Origin: Epiperipatus broadwayi
Lineage: Eukaryota; Onychophora; Udeonychophora; Euonychophora; Peripatidae
Length of the DNA: 64,000 nt
Reading direction: 5' to 3'
Assembly: GCA_028023455.1 (NCBI GenBank)
Contig: JAQFVV010006273.1
Location: 2,976,001-3,040,000, forward strand
The position numbers and the translations under genes were made by a program. Of this stretch, positions 46,913 to 60,400 are shown one piece after another. Every line of letters starts with the position of its first letter. Positions within the stretch are counted from its first letter, which is position 1. The notes below the pieces were generated by a model, which saw nothing but the letters and a program-made list of their open reading frames with translations, was not told where the DNA came from and ran no database searches.

Positions 46913-49502
46913 TGTAATGGTTATATTTCTACATTCATATTTGTGCATTAACACAACAAAATCCAGAGTTCTGGCAAATTACTAGCTGATCCAGATGAGG
47001 GTTGAGACCTCAAATCTGACCACACTTCAATCTCCTTTACCGATGCTCTGTGATTTAATACCTTGTGGATGACTTATATGAGGTTACACTCAATCTCAGT
47101 TTAATTCACAAGCTGGCATAGGAAAAGGAACTTGGGAATGACCAATAAATTATTAATAATATAAAATAAACACAACACTGATGGGATAAACAAATTAATG
47201 CATATATTAATAAATTAATATTAATTTACATGGATTTGAAGTGATTTGAAGTGAACTGCAAGAGATAACACTAAACAGTATTATAATTCAAATATCTTTA
47301 ATAAATAAATTAAACAAATTAATTAATATAACAACAAACAGATGTGCTATGGTTAAGTCTTACATGCATATGTGTTACAACAATGATAAGATGGTTCAGA
47401 TTACAGGAGTCTCATCTTAAGATGCACTTTATATGTATTATTATTATAGTTTATTATCTGCAATTCATATTTATGCCCACATATATATGTTAGGCCAACT
47501 ATTCTTACAATTGCTATTGAGAAACTAAATATTACAGAGATGGAATAAGTAAAACATTAATTTATTCATTCTAATATAGTAATTATAAGCAATAATATAC
47601 TCAACATACAGATTCCTTAAGTGAACTAGACTCCATGTTCAGACTAATGCAGAAGTTTAATAATAGGGCAGAGTGAAATGGTTGCTGTAGTGGAGCTTCT
47701 GATACTATGGTGCTAAATACTAAAATAATGATTCATAGTATGAATGTATAGTAGTTATTCACAGGATTCAGTACCAAGTACTCAGTTCCCTTATGAGTTG
47801 CTAACATAATAAAAAATCTTAGTTTGGGGTGTCAGAGCAACTTTGAAAATTGGTTCTGGACTCTCATGTTCCAGTTCTAAATATGGTTGTCTGAACTAAA
47901 TAATGGATAACCTATCACCATAAGCTCATTTTAAAAAGAAAATATAGCAAGATGTAAATACACACAGCATTTAGTAAAAACACAATCGCAATGCTTACAA
48001 AATACTACTAATATTAAAGACAAATTTAATGCACTAAGTTCTATAGTTTCAGTTAGTGAAACTACCTTGACTCAGTTCTCAAATTAGCATACCTTAATAA
48101 TGCTAAGAGTAATTCATTAATAGCAATCTAGTTTAGAAATACTGAATTTGTATATTTCATATAATAAACAAGGGAAGGAAAGCATATTTTGAGCATTATG
48201 ACATTTACAAATATGCTTTTAATATGCTTTTAACTATCATCCTGCCATTATCTATATAATATATATGTTAATAATTCACAAACCTTATTGACTAGTTAAG
48301 ATTCCAAAACAGAGATTTATGTTTGCTGAAAACAGCAAAGAAATATTCCACTGGAGAGCTTCTAATTGTCTCTCTTGAAAGTTTACCAAATTACTAATCT
48401 CTATTCTGAAATATATTATAACATATAAATTAAGAATAAATAAAATAATTAAAATAGAGAATAGGCATGGTGGCAGATTATAAAAGTTCAATAATAATCA
48501 ATTACAGTTATTATATTTTTAGAAGAATTTACTTTAAAATTACATTTATATTTAGTTTTATAGGTAAGATTATTACATTATATTTAGGTTTAATATAAAC
48601 ACAGATTTAATTATTTCAGGTTTAGAAACTTAATTTTTCAGAGTTTATTTAATCATGAATTAATATTTGATTCAAATTCATTACAAATAGCTACCTTTAA
48701 AGAATTTATTAAGGTATTTAAATAGAGATTTATAGAGCTCTGCAGTTAAAACATATTACCAATCTTCTTCTAGGCTGACTTATTTGGCATTTGAAATAGG
48801 CACTGGGACACTTGAATAGGCTGTTCTCCTTGGTATCTTCTTTGGTAGCTATTGGTACTGGTTTCCTCCATGCCATGGAATTATGATGATTTATAGTGGG
48901 TGAAAGGTCATCATTCTTTTGAAGGAAGACAGCAAACCTGGGGGTCCTAGCGACTCAGATTAATTTTTAAATGGATGTAGCTCCCAGAAGCAACTGCTTT
49001 AATTATTACAAGAGTTTTTAGTGCTGAAAATTTAGGGTTTTTCATGTTAGATTTTTCATCCCCCCACCCCCTGTAAACCAACTTTTAAATTTTAATCTTT
49101 AAATTTAACATCTTTTAAATTTTACATTAGCATTTTATTAAAGACAAAAGAAAATCTCTAGTGGATTAAAAATAGTGCTGCTTGGATGATTTTTTTTGAC
49201 CAAAATATATTTGAAATTTGATGTTTTTAAATTCTATGCTTGATCTCCATGCAAATCTTATACAGGTGCATGTGGCATGATATTTTTACCAAGAATTATT
49301 CAATATTTTAAACTAAATTATTTTAGCATAAACATTCCATTATATATGTATGTTGATCACACTTGGAGTTGAAATTATATATGCGAGTCTGAAGTGAAAT
49401 AAGAATAAATTCATACATTAAATTTATAAAAAATTAAAGATTTAAAATATAAATATAATTGTTTTGAAATGCTTATTAAATCTATTACATTACAGCTTAA
49501 CT

Positions 49503-49505
<3 letters not shown>
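46913..49505. other. 2.6 kb unassigned segment beginning TGTAATGGTT
   Basis: TGTAATGGTT at 46,913 repeats the start seen at 11,925 and 18,223, and a run of AATAAATAAATTAAACAAATT lies near 47,300. A less AT-rich patch at 48,770-48,980 (GGCACTGGGACACTTG, CTGGGGGTCCTAGCGACTC) is unexplained. No protein family recognised. Confidence 0.35.

Positions 49506-49585
<80 letters not shown>
49506..49585. repeat. (TA)n microsatellite, ~80 bp
   Basis: About 40 uninterrupted TA dinucleotides between CTTGC and AGTGCAC. Confidence 0.95.
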
Positions 49586-49586
<1 letters not shown>

Positions 49587-50329
49587 TGCACTAATACATA
49601 TATAATGATGTTTATGCAAATAAGCTTTTAATTTAACATATGAAATATAATTGAATATACATATTACACATAGCTATACATGTACATACATGAATATACA
49701 TAAACAATACATTAATAAATGTTAATATATATATATGCACTTGGAGAGATTTAAACTTAGAATAAGCACTACTATGGAATGTAGTAGGTGAAATGGGATG
49801 TGTGCCAATATATACAGTTTCAGTGTTGACTATGTGAATCAATTTTTGAAGCATTATATCCATATAAATCATATGCTAGCTTTTTAATTTAATTATTTGA
49901 TATCTGGTGATAGGTTTTAACTTCTTTCATAGAAATTGTTTTTTTTTTCAAAACTTTAAAAACAATTTTCATTACATTATTTTTTTTAGTTATATTCTTG
50001 TAATAAAAGCAATTAAATTTGGTTCTGTTTTAGAAGGATCTGCCTCTCTCACAATGCCTTGTTCAAATTTAATATAAAATATTTTAGTAAGCCTAAAGAT
50101 AAAACATTAAGTGCCATCTGGCAGCCTTATAGATCAAGTTATCTGAATTCATGCTCTGTTTTAAAGTATCTTATTTGTGTAATAAGTTAAGTGAGAATTT
50201 TCTGTATGTATTAAAGGATTTGGAGTTCTCTTTTGTGTTTTGACCTCTGAATTGTGTCAGTGAGATATCTTTGCAGGTATTTATTGCCTTTACTAATAGC
50301 ACATGTGAGTCAGTCATCATGAAAGGCAC
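49586..50329. other. AT-rich spacer before LINE
   Basis: A 79-codon minus frame (49,633-49,872) has no recognisable motif. From about 50,030 the composition becomes like that of the following LINE, whose 5' end could lie here. Confidence 0.4.
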
Positions 50330-53300
50330 CCTCTTCAGAATAATCTTCAATCAACAAATGCAATGGTTTCTAAGTCTAATATTCCTGTTAGTAAAAAATT
50401 ATCATCTATGGATATGAAAATTATTATACCTAAATCTTTTGAAAGTGATATCAGTACCATAAAAGATTTTCCAAACTTGCATGTTAATAGTAATAGCTTG
50501 AATAATTTAACTGGAACCTTTCAAATCCTATAACTAATTTCAATTGAATCTGAAAATAACAAAATGAACCCAATAAATAATAAACCTTTAGGAAACAAAA
50601 ATGATTGAGATAGAACGAGTTTTGCAAATGCATTACAAAATAGTGATTTGGGGGCTCAAACAAACAGAAGGCTCACAAGCTTGTAAAAATGACATTTTCA
50701 ATTTGCTGAGTGATGATATCATTGATGTATTACCTAATACTGGATCTATTTTGGATTATATCTCAATTGAACCCCAGCTGTTTCAAAAATGTTCCCCCCA
50801 TTTTGCTTAAGTCTTAAAAAATTCTATAATATGAAGATGCTAATAATGACTGTAACAAATGCTGAATGTACCTTTTTAAAGAATATTATATTATTGTAAT
50901 GAAATAAAATTTATGGAGCACAGTTTATAAAGTACTACTGCATATATATGTGTAGAATTTAATACTTTTAGCCAAAAGGATTTTTTTTAATGTTTTGTAC
51001 TTTAATAATAAAATGCTCTGCTTCGTTGACATAGATAGACTTGTGATGCTCAGTGGGCATATTAAAATCTGCTACATTGACTTTAATAATAAAGAACTCC
51101 AGATTATGCTCATCAGATTTGGAACAGTTTCTAACTTCAAATACTTGAAGAAAAGAGCCTGTGTACCAGTCAATAAATATGGGTACCTTCAACATTACTT
51201 GAAATAAGGGAATTCTACCCAATGATATTCCAACACTTTATGCAACCAATTCTTCTCCGTTGATAACTTTCAGAGGGATAGCACTTCAATGTTTTTTTTT
51301 GCAAAGGAAAAACTCATATAGTTAATGATTGCCCTTCTAGATTATGACAGCAGTGTAAGATAAAAGAGTCTAAAAACCATAAGTGATCCAAAGTATCATT
51401 ACAGTCTAATCAAATTTCTGATTCACATTCAGAAAATTTTGCATTCTTTCACTGAATCAAATCCAATTAAAATTGGCATTAAATTTATCAGCCAGGAATC
51501 CACATCCACTGATACTAACAAAGTTTGAAATGATGCGCAAGTCTCTAATCTGTAGATTGACAGTTCCATATCTGATGAATTTACCAAGGTAAATCAACTA
51601 AGAGAAAAAATATGAGAAGTTGTTGAAAGATGAACTAATGTCAATTAAGTCCAAATGTATCTTTGGATTAGGCAAGTACCAGCATGGCATCTTCACCTCA
51701 ATAAAAAAGTTTGTGGAGTGGACACTAAGAAGTGTGCAACCAGGTTAAGGAATGTTTTAAGTAATCCTGACTGTTTGTGGATGTTCTGATTTAAATATAT
51801 AGTGTGACTCATCCCAAAATATCAATGTACCCACTAAAGTACAATGATAAAATGTTGATAATAATCTTTATTGTATAGAAAATTTGTACTAATTTTGTGT
51901 GTTCAAATTATTATGTTTGGTGGTGTATTTTTTTAAGTATTATTTTGTACTTGTATACTCCCTTCCAGACAATATTTAAGCTACAAATTAAATCTTCTTT
52001 AGATCCATATAAAATGACCTCAATTCCAAAGTCTAAAAAAATTTCATATCTCATTATGATTTTGACTGTTATTAGTGGTCATGATCATGTCACTTGAATT
52101 CAATAGCTTTTAGATTAGCTGGAATTTGTCTGATCTACAAGATACTTGTTATTTTGCTGCTTATGTTATTTAATTCTGTTTCTCAATATCACTGGTATTA
52201 ATGTAAGGAGTTTGAATTCATCCACTGGATTTCTCAATTTACTCATCACATTACCTTTTTTTCTGAAACAAATTTTCTACACATTCTAATATTAATATTG
52301 TCAGATCCTTTGGAAAATATGGCTTTTTTTAATTCTTCACTTCTAATACTTCAACTCCTGGAGTTGGTGTGTTGATACATCACAAAGCACATTTTGGGTC
52401 TTTTAAAAATCCATTTTCTCAATCGGAACATGATTATCATTATCTTTTATAATAATGCTTTTATATTTAACAGGATTTATTTATATCTATATAATAAATC
52501 TATTCTGATACAATTTATCTGACAGATTAATCTTATTCTTTCACCAAATCCCTTTTCTATCGTCTTTCTGAGAACTTTAATATGCCATATGCTGACTTTG
52601 TTCACAATCTTCAATAAATAAATTTTAAACTGATGGGTAGGGATGGTTTTTCCTCTAGTAATGTTTTCTCCTTCTATACCATAAACATTCATCTGCCAAA
52701 GATCTCTTATTTACTTTAGAGTTAACCCTTCTTTGCAACCAGTTTGTTTGTCAGATAACCTAGCACTTAACCTTCAGATTAATATTAAATTTTATACTCA
52801 ACCTACTGTCCATTATAATGATACATTAAGAGGTTTGCTCAAGGCTTCATTGCCAGAAACAGTAATTTTAAAGATTTACATTTATTTTAGGAAGATTAAC
52901 ATTCTTTTCCTTCAACTTCTTGAACCTTTGTTCTCATTTACTAATATCATCCAATCAACCATTATTAAGCATTATATTAGTAGAAGCAAATCACCTTAAT
53001 GAACAACTTGAGGCTATTGTCCTAAAATTAGATCAATTTGAATGATCCTGCTTTTATACCATTCATTTTGGCTCTTAAGCAGCAATACAAGCAATCACAT
53101 CCTGTTTAAGATGAACACTTATTCACCTAAAAAGCAAAAAAATCTTTCTGTTGCAACTCCATAACTAGTTAAAAGATTACATTCACTGAAGTCTTTCTTA
53201 TAAAAACCAAAAATCTATTCCCTCTTCAATTATTATTAATGACAGTTTCTGCATGGGACTCAATATGATGTTGCCCCTTCTTTTATTATTTTTAAGACAA

Positions 53301-54370
53301 AGTTGCAGTCCCTTAGCTGTCCTGTACTTCTGACATGTCTTTGGTTCCAATCATGCTGATCATGGTACCAAAAAATCTAACATCATGATATAGCTAAAAT
53401 CTCTCCCTGAACAGCATTTATCCTGGCCCACATGCAATTTCTAAATTTCTTTTTACATATTAGCAATTTCATGCTATCTGTTATCATAAATTTATTTAAT
53501 TATTTGTCTAAACAAATTCATCATACTAATGAGCTATACTCAATGTCATAATATTTCATTCCTGAATACACATACTTTCCCACTAAATAACCTTCACACT
53601 ATCTTTTTGTTTCATGTACTTATAAAAATTATTGAATCTAACATAAAAAACAAGATTCAGTCTATTACATTACCTTCAATTTCAGAATAGCAATATGCAA
53701 AAAAGGGAGCTTCTACCTGTGGTATGATAATGATGTGCAGGATTATAATTGATTATGTTAGAACTTCAAGGAAATATGGCCCAATTGTAGTGCAAATAGA
53801 TATTTCATCTACTTTTGATTCTGTATCTGTTGACTCTCTCATTGAATTGTTAGTCTCATGACATACCTATTAGCTAACATATGGCAAAGTGTCCCTAAGC
53901 TTTAAGCCTTTTAACATTATTCTGCAAAAGGTCACCATTGAATGTATTATTTTTCATCACTTATATCAATCTGATCCTTCTTGAAATAGAAGAGAAACTG
54001 CCTGGCATTTATGTCTCAATGATTAGTAGGACTATCAAGCATATAATTTTTATGGATGATCTTATAATCTTCCTAACTTCCAAGAAATATCTACAATCAC
54101 TTAATCTCAATTCTTTAAAGATACTATAATCATAGGGGAATATCTATAATCCCCAACCTCATAGATAGTATGAAGCGTGATCTCTTTCCCTCCATTAGTC
54201 AAAATTTTTATCATGTTGATTTAAGAAATTACAATCCCTCTTTTACAATAAGATATCTAAAATCAAAAACAGAGATAATGTGCTCACTTACCTTTATATA
54301 TATCATGCCACATGGACCTCATTACTCTTCCATCTTCTTTGTAAGAATAAGTTATTAAACAAGGAATATG
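50330..54370 (+). mobile_element. Heavily decayed LINE, same clade as 54.9-62.3 kb
   Basis: Plus-strand pieces follow the order of the next LINE. ORF1 region: KMLCFVDIDRLVMLSGHIK (51,010) and LQIMLIRFGTVSNFKYLKK (about 51,090-51,150), aligning with KILCTIDINRAINLA and the FCRITNFKYKYD region of the other copy. A probable EN start reads INVRSLNSSTGFLN (about 52,195-52,240). RT pieces: LIKIIESNIKNKIQSI (about 53,620), then VVQIDISSTFDSVSVDSLIE (about 53,785-53,845; the motif A region), and motif C HIIFMDDLIIFLTSKKYL (about 54,035-54,090). All frames are broken. It is more degraded than the downstream copy but keeps both Asp of the FMDD box. Confidence 0.75.
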
Positions 54371-54669
54371 TATCGAGAATATCAATAGTCACATGGCATA
54401 GATATGTTTTGGGAGTGTTGTTTCTTATAAATAATTTTGTTTGAAAGTGGTTATTAATAACGAGTAAATAATTTTTATAAATATATATATACAATATGAA
54501 CTATTAATCACCTCTATATTACCTAGGCTACAACACGTAAATATATGCAAATATGTTTTACACTCCACCAATAAAGATTATGTTAAAAGTAAATAATAAA
54601 ACATTAATTTTAATTTAAAAATAAAATATTTTAGTAAAACTATTATTCTTTATTCTTTCACATTTTATT

Positions 54670-54831
54670 ACAGATATTCCCTATGATTACAGTTTTATAT
54701 ATTTCACTTCTATACAATAAATTTGACAAAATATAATGAAATTTATACATACAGATATTCCCTATGATTACAGTTTTATATATTTCACTTCTATACAATA
54801 AATTTGACAAAATATAATGAAATTTATACAT
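54670..54831. repeat. Perfect 81-bp tandem duplication
   Basis: Units 54,670-54,750 and 54,751-54,831, both beginning ACAGATATTCCCTATGATT, appear identical over the full 81 bases. Because 81 is a multiple of three, a minus-strand frame (54,873-54,658) repeats the same 27 residues. A very recent duplication or an assembly effect. It lies between the two LINEs. Confidence 0.92.
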
Positions 54832-54902
54832 AATTAATTTAAGCAAAATAATTGTATTGATAAGCTGAAACATAACTAGTTAATGTAACAAAAGAACATT
54901 GG

Positions 54903-57162
54903 TGTTAATACGCCAGGTAGCGATTAAGTTGTTCCATCAGTCACTTGGAGATTCTATAAACTACAGAATTAGTGGGTGGGGGGGGGAGAACAGTGAGTTA
55001 AACAAAAAGGACCCAGGAAAATTGATAACTATTTTAGTCTTATTAATTCATGAAAAGGGGGTAAACCCTCCAAATCTGCCTCAGGCAAGAATAAGAAAGT
55101 CACTATCAAAAACGACAAAATGTTTGACACTGAATCTCATAATATTAATAGTAAAAATCTCTGAACTTATCAAATCCGTAATAAACCCATTCTAGTGACC
55201 AAAAAAAATCAGAGCATAAAAATTATTTTTAAAACGTTAGAGACCGATAAGTGCAATCAAAATGAACAGTGTTTTAAACAGGAAATCTTTACTAATGACT
55301 CATATATTTTCCAGCTCTTACAAAAACAAAATTCGCCCAAAACTAGTTTAAATCCAATTCAGGTTGGAAAGAATGTAACAAGCTTGAAAACTCCTATCAA
55401 TGAAAATGGGGGAGGGGGGACCGCAAGAAGGCAATAATTCTAAAGATAAAGTTAAAAATGATTACAATAAAGAAAAAATGCTATCTGAAAATCTTGAAGA
55501 ATTTGAACATACTAAAATCAAGGAAAACAATTATTTAAACAAGAATCAAAGTATAGTAAACCATGCAATTAAAAAAAAAATACTAAACAAGAAATCTTAT
55601 GCTGAAGCTAAGATTACAAAAAATGAGATTCATCAGGAAAATAGGCAATCCTTTAATTCTAATGAAAATTCAATTCTCAACATTATTGATATTAATATAG
55701 ATGATGATCTGCAATATCAAATACTAAATGAAATAAATGATTTCAAACAGATCTCAGAAGAAGAATACCAAGACATTAATACAGGATTTAATAATTCCAT
55801 CCCTGATTTGCTCTTAAACTCATTTTCTAATTACATTAATGATAAAACCTTAATATTTGCCATAACTAATCAACAAAATAATCTATACAAATTTCCAATC
55901 GAAAAAATTTTTAACATGGTGATGAACAAAGACATTTGGATGCATATCAACCAGATTCTTACCCACCCAAACGATAGATATATTATGGTAGAATTTAAAA
56001 CCTATGCTCAACAGAATGCCTTCAAGAACACAATAAGTAATTTGGATGGGAAAATACTATGCACTATAGACATAAATAGAGCCATCAACCTAGCTGTAAT
56101 GATAAAGAATTGCTAATGAGATTCAGACAAACAGACTTAGAAAACATCATTGGCAAATTTTGTAGAATAACAAATTTCAAATATAAATATGACTACAGAA
56201 CTAATGGACAATTTCTCTCAATTACATCTTCCTTCTCCATTAACTTAAGTAAAGGAGTGCACCCCAATGGCATCCTGACAGTGATCTACTCACATGAATG
56301 GTCCCTTTTCATGGTATAGCACCCCAATGCTTTTATTGTTTAGCAAGAACTCACCTCATTAAACAACTCAAAACAAAGCAAAACTCATCTCATTAGAGAT
56401 TGTGAGACCAGAATATGTAAAAATTTTGGTACAAAAAGAAACAGAGTACATAAATGCTTAAAAAAGGAAGATAAAAGGATAATAAACATGGAAGATATAA
56501 ATAAAAATACCTCGATCAATCTCATCCATCTGGATAAGACTCAGAATGAAAACAGAAATAAACAGCAGAATGACATGAGCACTAATACTAATTCTACAAA
56601 TACAACACTACAACCTCTGGAAATGAAATGCCTACTAAATGAGATAAGTGAAACATCAATCTCTGACTTACAAGACCCAACATATGAGGAATCAACAGAC
56701 CAATCCAATAAAATATGTAACATTATAACCACCATCCTGGATCCACAAACAATCAGTGACATACCTGAAGAGAAATCAAGTGATAGTGAACCTAGTTCAG
56801 ATAAAACATTAACTAATTACATCTTTAATAACTATATGACAAAAAGTGAGTTGGAAGTTTATTCTACTTGGTCTTCTTTAGACCATGAAGAGGAAGAAAA
56901 AACTTCAAACTCAAGTAATTTCAAATAAAAATGACCCCATGAATAAATGAAGAAGAAGACAAAAAAGCAAAGGAAGAATAGCTTGAACTTGATCTTTTCA
57001 CCCAACTTGAGTCAAAGTGGTGATGAAGAACAGAAACAAAGAAAAAAATATTTACCATCTCCAGAGATCAGCAGCTGTCATACAATGACTAACAAAGAAA
57101 AGAAAACTCAAGATCCTCATCCACAAGAAGATCAGCTTATATTGAAAGACCAATCCCTATAA
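54903..57162 (+). pseudogene. LINE ORF1 (RNA-binding, CCHC zinc knuckles), frameshifted
   Basis: Open pieces in different frames join in order: 54,899-55,195; 55,195-55,437; 55,400-56,116; 56,110-56,319; 56,320-56,470; 56,488-56,928; 56,947-57,162. The long asparagine/lysine-rich N-terminal part is followed by a conserved middle (FKTYAQQNAFKNTI, KILCTIDINRAINLAVMIKN, NIIGKFCRITNFKYKYD), also present in the 50.3-kb copy. At 56,330-56,462 come knuckle-like sequences CFYCLARTHLIK and DCETRICKNFGTKRNRVHKC, where Cys to Phe and His to Asn changes spoil the second knuckle. A charged S/E/K-rich tail follows. One shift sits in a G-run near 55,410. ORF1 would coat the element RNA. Confidence 0.8.
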
Positions 57163-57276
57163 TCAATCAGATAAATCCCAGTCAGAACAGAGGGAAAATA
57201 TACAATCACAATGATGGAATAGAAAATGAGTGATTATTGGATCAATACCAGTGTATATCATGAAACATGAATTAAA

Positions 57277-57960
57277 TAAAGTTCTTTGGGGTTAATGTCT
57301 GTGGTTTTAACACATGCAATAGAGTTCATGTAATAAAAGAATGGTTAATTACACACAAACCCAATATTATCTGCATGACTGAAACTAAAATTCATAATTC
57401 AAATCATAAAATTCATCTAACCTTTCAAAATCTAGGTTATTTCAATTGCTCAACCTCAATGACTGCAGCAAGAGTGGTGATTCTAATCAATTTCAGATTA
57501 GACCCTCCTTCCAGCTCTAAAATGTTATATCTTGATTCAAAACTGTTTAATTGTGCATTTAATCTATCATCAATTCAAAATCAATTTAATCTACCTATAC
57601 TTGAAAAATGATCAAAACTTAATTGGAAATGTGATCAACATCATAAATTCAGTAATCACATTCAATCAATCCCCAATAATTATTAAGGATGATTTCAATG
57701 TAACATATGGAAAATTCAATAAAAAAGTATGTACACTGTCTCAACAGAGTGGTTATGTGTGGAGAAGGCTTATTCCCCAACAATGCCTTCTCGTTTTACA
57801 CAAAAAAGACCACCTCTCTTATTTACCTTGTTTACTACCCACCCAGTTTGCACTTTAGCATCGATGGAAAACTGTGGCCTGTCTCTTTCTCAGATCACCT
57901 TGTTTTAAATATAGGTCTGGTAGTTGACACCAGGTGGCAAGTCATTGTTGGAATGGATAA
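57277..57960 (+). pseudogene. LINE ORF2, endonuclease domain
   Basis: The frame from about 57,277 reads FFGVNVCGFNTCNRVHVIKE, then HKPNIICMTETK. This is the APE-type endonuclease start, with the Asn of NV-x-G and the catalytic Glu of TETK. After shifts, SPIIIKDDFNVTYGKFNKK (about 57,670-57,725) is the GDFNV motif with Gly changed to Asp, and GKLWPVSFSDHLVLNIGLV (57,868-57,924) carries the catalytic SDH. Two or more frameshifts separate these. The domain would nick target DNA to prime reverse transcription. ORF1 ends ~115 bp upstream. Confidence 0.82.
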
Positions 57961-58023
57961 GACTATTAGAATGCTACTCAAGCAAATGACTCCAGAAAAG
58001 CTTTTCTCCGAAGCCTATATCTG

Positions 58024-60400
58024 CTTCAATAAAATTGACATACTGAAAATGCCAGTGGAGGAGGCTTAGTTCTCCTTCATTGCCATTCTCCAATACATAA
58101 TCAATGAAATTACCTTTAAAAAAAGGATGAATAAGATTACTTGCAGATTTGGATTCAATAGACAATGAAATTAGAACAATCGCAACATCCACTTCAAATA
58201 CAGAATTTGTTGAAAGAGACCTTAATCTCAAGGCCCAATATAAAGACCAACAGAAATCTCTGACTGAATATTTATCCATCAAGCAGACTCAGAGATTTCT
58301 GTCAGACCAGTAGTGTTGGTCTAGTAGTTAAATCCAGTGGATTCTGGGGTCGAGGAACAAGAAAGTTGGACCACAATTATTAACAATAAAAAACAAAACA
58401 CTCATAGGTTCAGAGATAATAAATGCTATCAGCAGTATTTTCAATCAAGGCTTCAATCAGAAAAGAGTGGGGACATCGGTGAGACTATATATCTTGACCT
58501 GGAGAATTTCTCATGATATAATTTTGGAAAAGATACGGCTTAAGATTAGGAGTCTCCCAGAAAGGATTCACCCAGGGGAGCCTGGAATACCTAAATTCAT
58601 TCTTCATTTGGAAAGATTCTCAGCACCCATAATCAAGGCCATGATTGACCACTTCACAGAGAGATATAGAGAGATTAAAAATGTACCCAATATCCCTTGT
58701 CCCATTTTTAAAAAAGAGAGAGGGAGTCTCTGATCTAAACAGTCTAAGACTCATTTTGATGATCTCCCTATTAATAAAAATAATTGAGCAGCTAACCAAA
58801 AATCAAATACAAAACAAAATCCTCTGCTTCAGTAAAATTGACATACAGAAAATTCCAGTGGAGGAGACTTAGTTCTCCTTCATCACCATTCTCCAACACA
58901 TAATCAATGAAATTACCTTAAAAAAAGGAATGATAAGATTACTTGCAGATTTGGATTCAATAAACAATGAAATTAGAGCAATCACACCATCCATTTCAAA
59001 TACAGAATTTGTTGAGCAAGTCCTTACTCTCAAGGGCCAATATAAAGACTGACAGAGATCTTTGGCTAAATATTTATCCATCAAGCAGGCTCGGAGATTT
59101 GTCAGACCAGTGATGTTGGTCTAGTAGTCACATCCATTGAGCTCTGGTGGTGAGAAACAAGAAAGCCATACCACAGTTAATAACAATAAAAGACAAAACA
59201 CTCATAGGTTCAGAGATAATAAATGCTATCAGCAGTATTTTCAATCAAGGCTTCAATCAGAAAAGAGTGGGGACATCGGTGAGGCTATATATCTTGACCT
59301 GGAGAATTTCTCATGATATAATTTTGGAAAAGATACAGCTTAAGATTAGGAGTCTCCCAGAAAGGATTCACCCAGGGGAGCCTGGAATACCTAAATTCAT
59401 TTTTCATTTGGAAATATTCTCAGCACCCATAATCAAGGCCATGATTGACCACTTCACAGAGAGATATAGAGAGATTAAAAATGTACCCAATATCCCTTGT
59501 CCCATTTTTAAAAAAGAGAGAGGGAATCTCTGATCTAAACAGTCTAAGACTCATTTTGATGATCTCCCTATTAATAAAAATAATTGAGCAGCTAACCAAA
59601 AATCAAATACAAAACAAAATCCTCTGCTTCAGTAAAATTGACATACAGAAAATTCCAGTGGAGGAGACTTAGTTCTCCTTCATCACCATTCTCCAACACA
59701 TAATCAATGAAATTACCTTAAAAAAAGAAATGATAAGATTACTTGCAGATTTGGATTCAATAAACAATGAAATTAGAGCAATCACACCATCCATTTCAAA
59801 TACAGAATTTGTTGAGCAAGTTCTTACTCTCAAGGGCGAATATAAAGACTGACAGAGATCTTTGGCTAAATATTTATCCATCAAGCAGGCTCGGAGATTT
59901 GTCAGACCAGTGATGTTGGTCTAGTAGTCACATCCATTGAGCTCTGGTGGTGAGAAACAAGAAAGCCATACCACAGTTAATAACAATAAAAGACAAAACA
60001 CTCATAGGTTCAGAGATGATAAATGCTATTCAGCAAGGCTTCAATCGAAAAAGAACAGAGACATCAGTGAGGCTATATATCTTGATTCAGATAATTCTCA
60101 TGATATAACTTTGGAGAAGATACGGCTTAAGATTAGGAGTCTCCCAGAAAGGATTCACCTAGGGGCACATGAAATACCTAAATTCGATTTGGAAAGATTC
60201 TTGGCACTCATAATCAAGCCATGATTGACCACCTTACAGAGAGATATAGAGAAGTTAAGAATTTATACCCGATATCTCTTGTCTCATTTTTAAAGAGAAA
60301 GGGAGCCTTTGATTTAAACAATCTAAGACCCATTTCGATGATCCCCCTATTAATAAAAATAATTGAGCAGCTAATCAAAGATCAAATACAAAACAAAATC
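58024..60400 (+). repeat. Nested 800-bp tandem triplication inside LINE ORF2
   Basis: The phrase CTTCARTAAAATTGACATAC starts at 58,024, 58,827 and 59,627 (spacing 803 and 800). Call the two halves of each unit A (to about the phrase CACTCATAGGTTCAGAGAT) and B. A2 and A3 are nearly identical while A1 differs at many sites. B1 and B2 are nearly identical while B3 differs at many sites, including a deleted ATCAGCAGTATTTT-like block. The outer parts A1 and B3 join to normal LINE sequence on each side. The junction between units is CAAAATCCTC|TGCTTCAGTAAAATTG, fusing mid-RT back to the end of the endonuclease region. Confidence 0.95.

Noticed and set aside
58310-58350. tRNA A-box-like GTTGGTCTAGTAGTTA in the LINE repeats
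   Set aside because: No anticodon or T-arm follows, and it recurs only because the LINE segment is triplicated.
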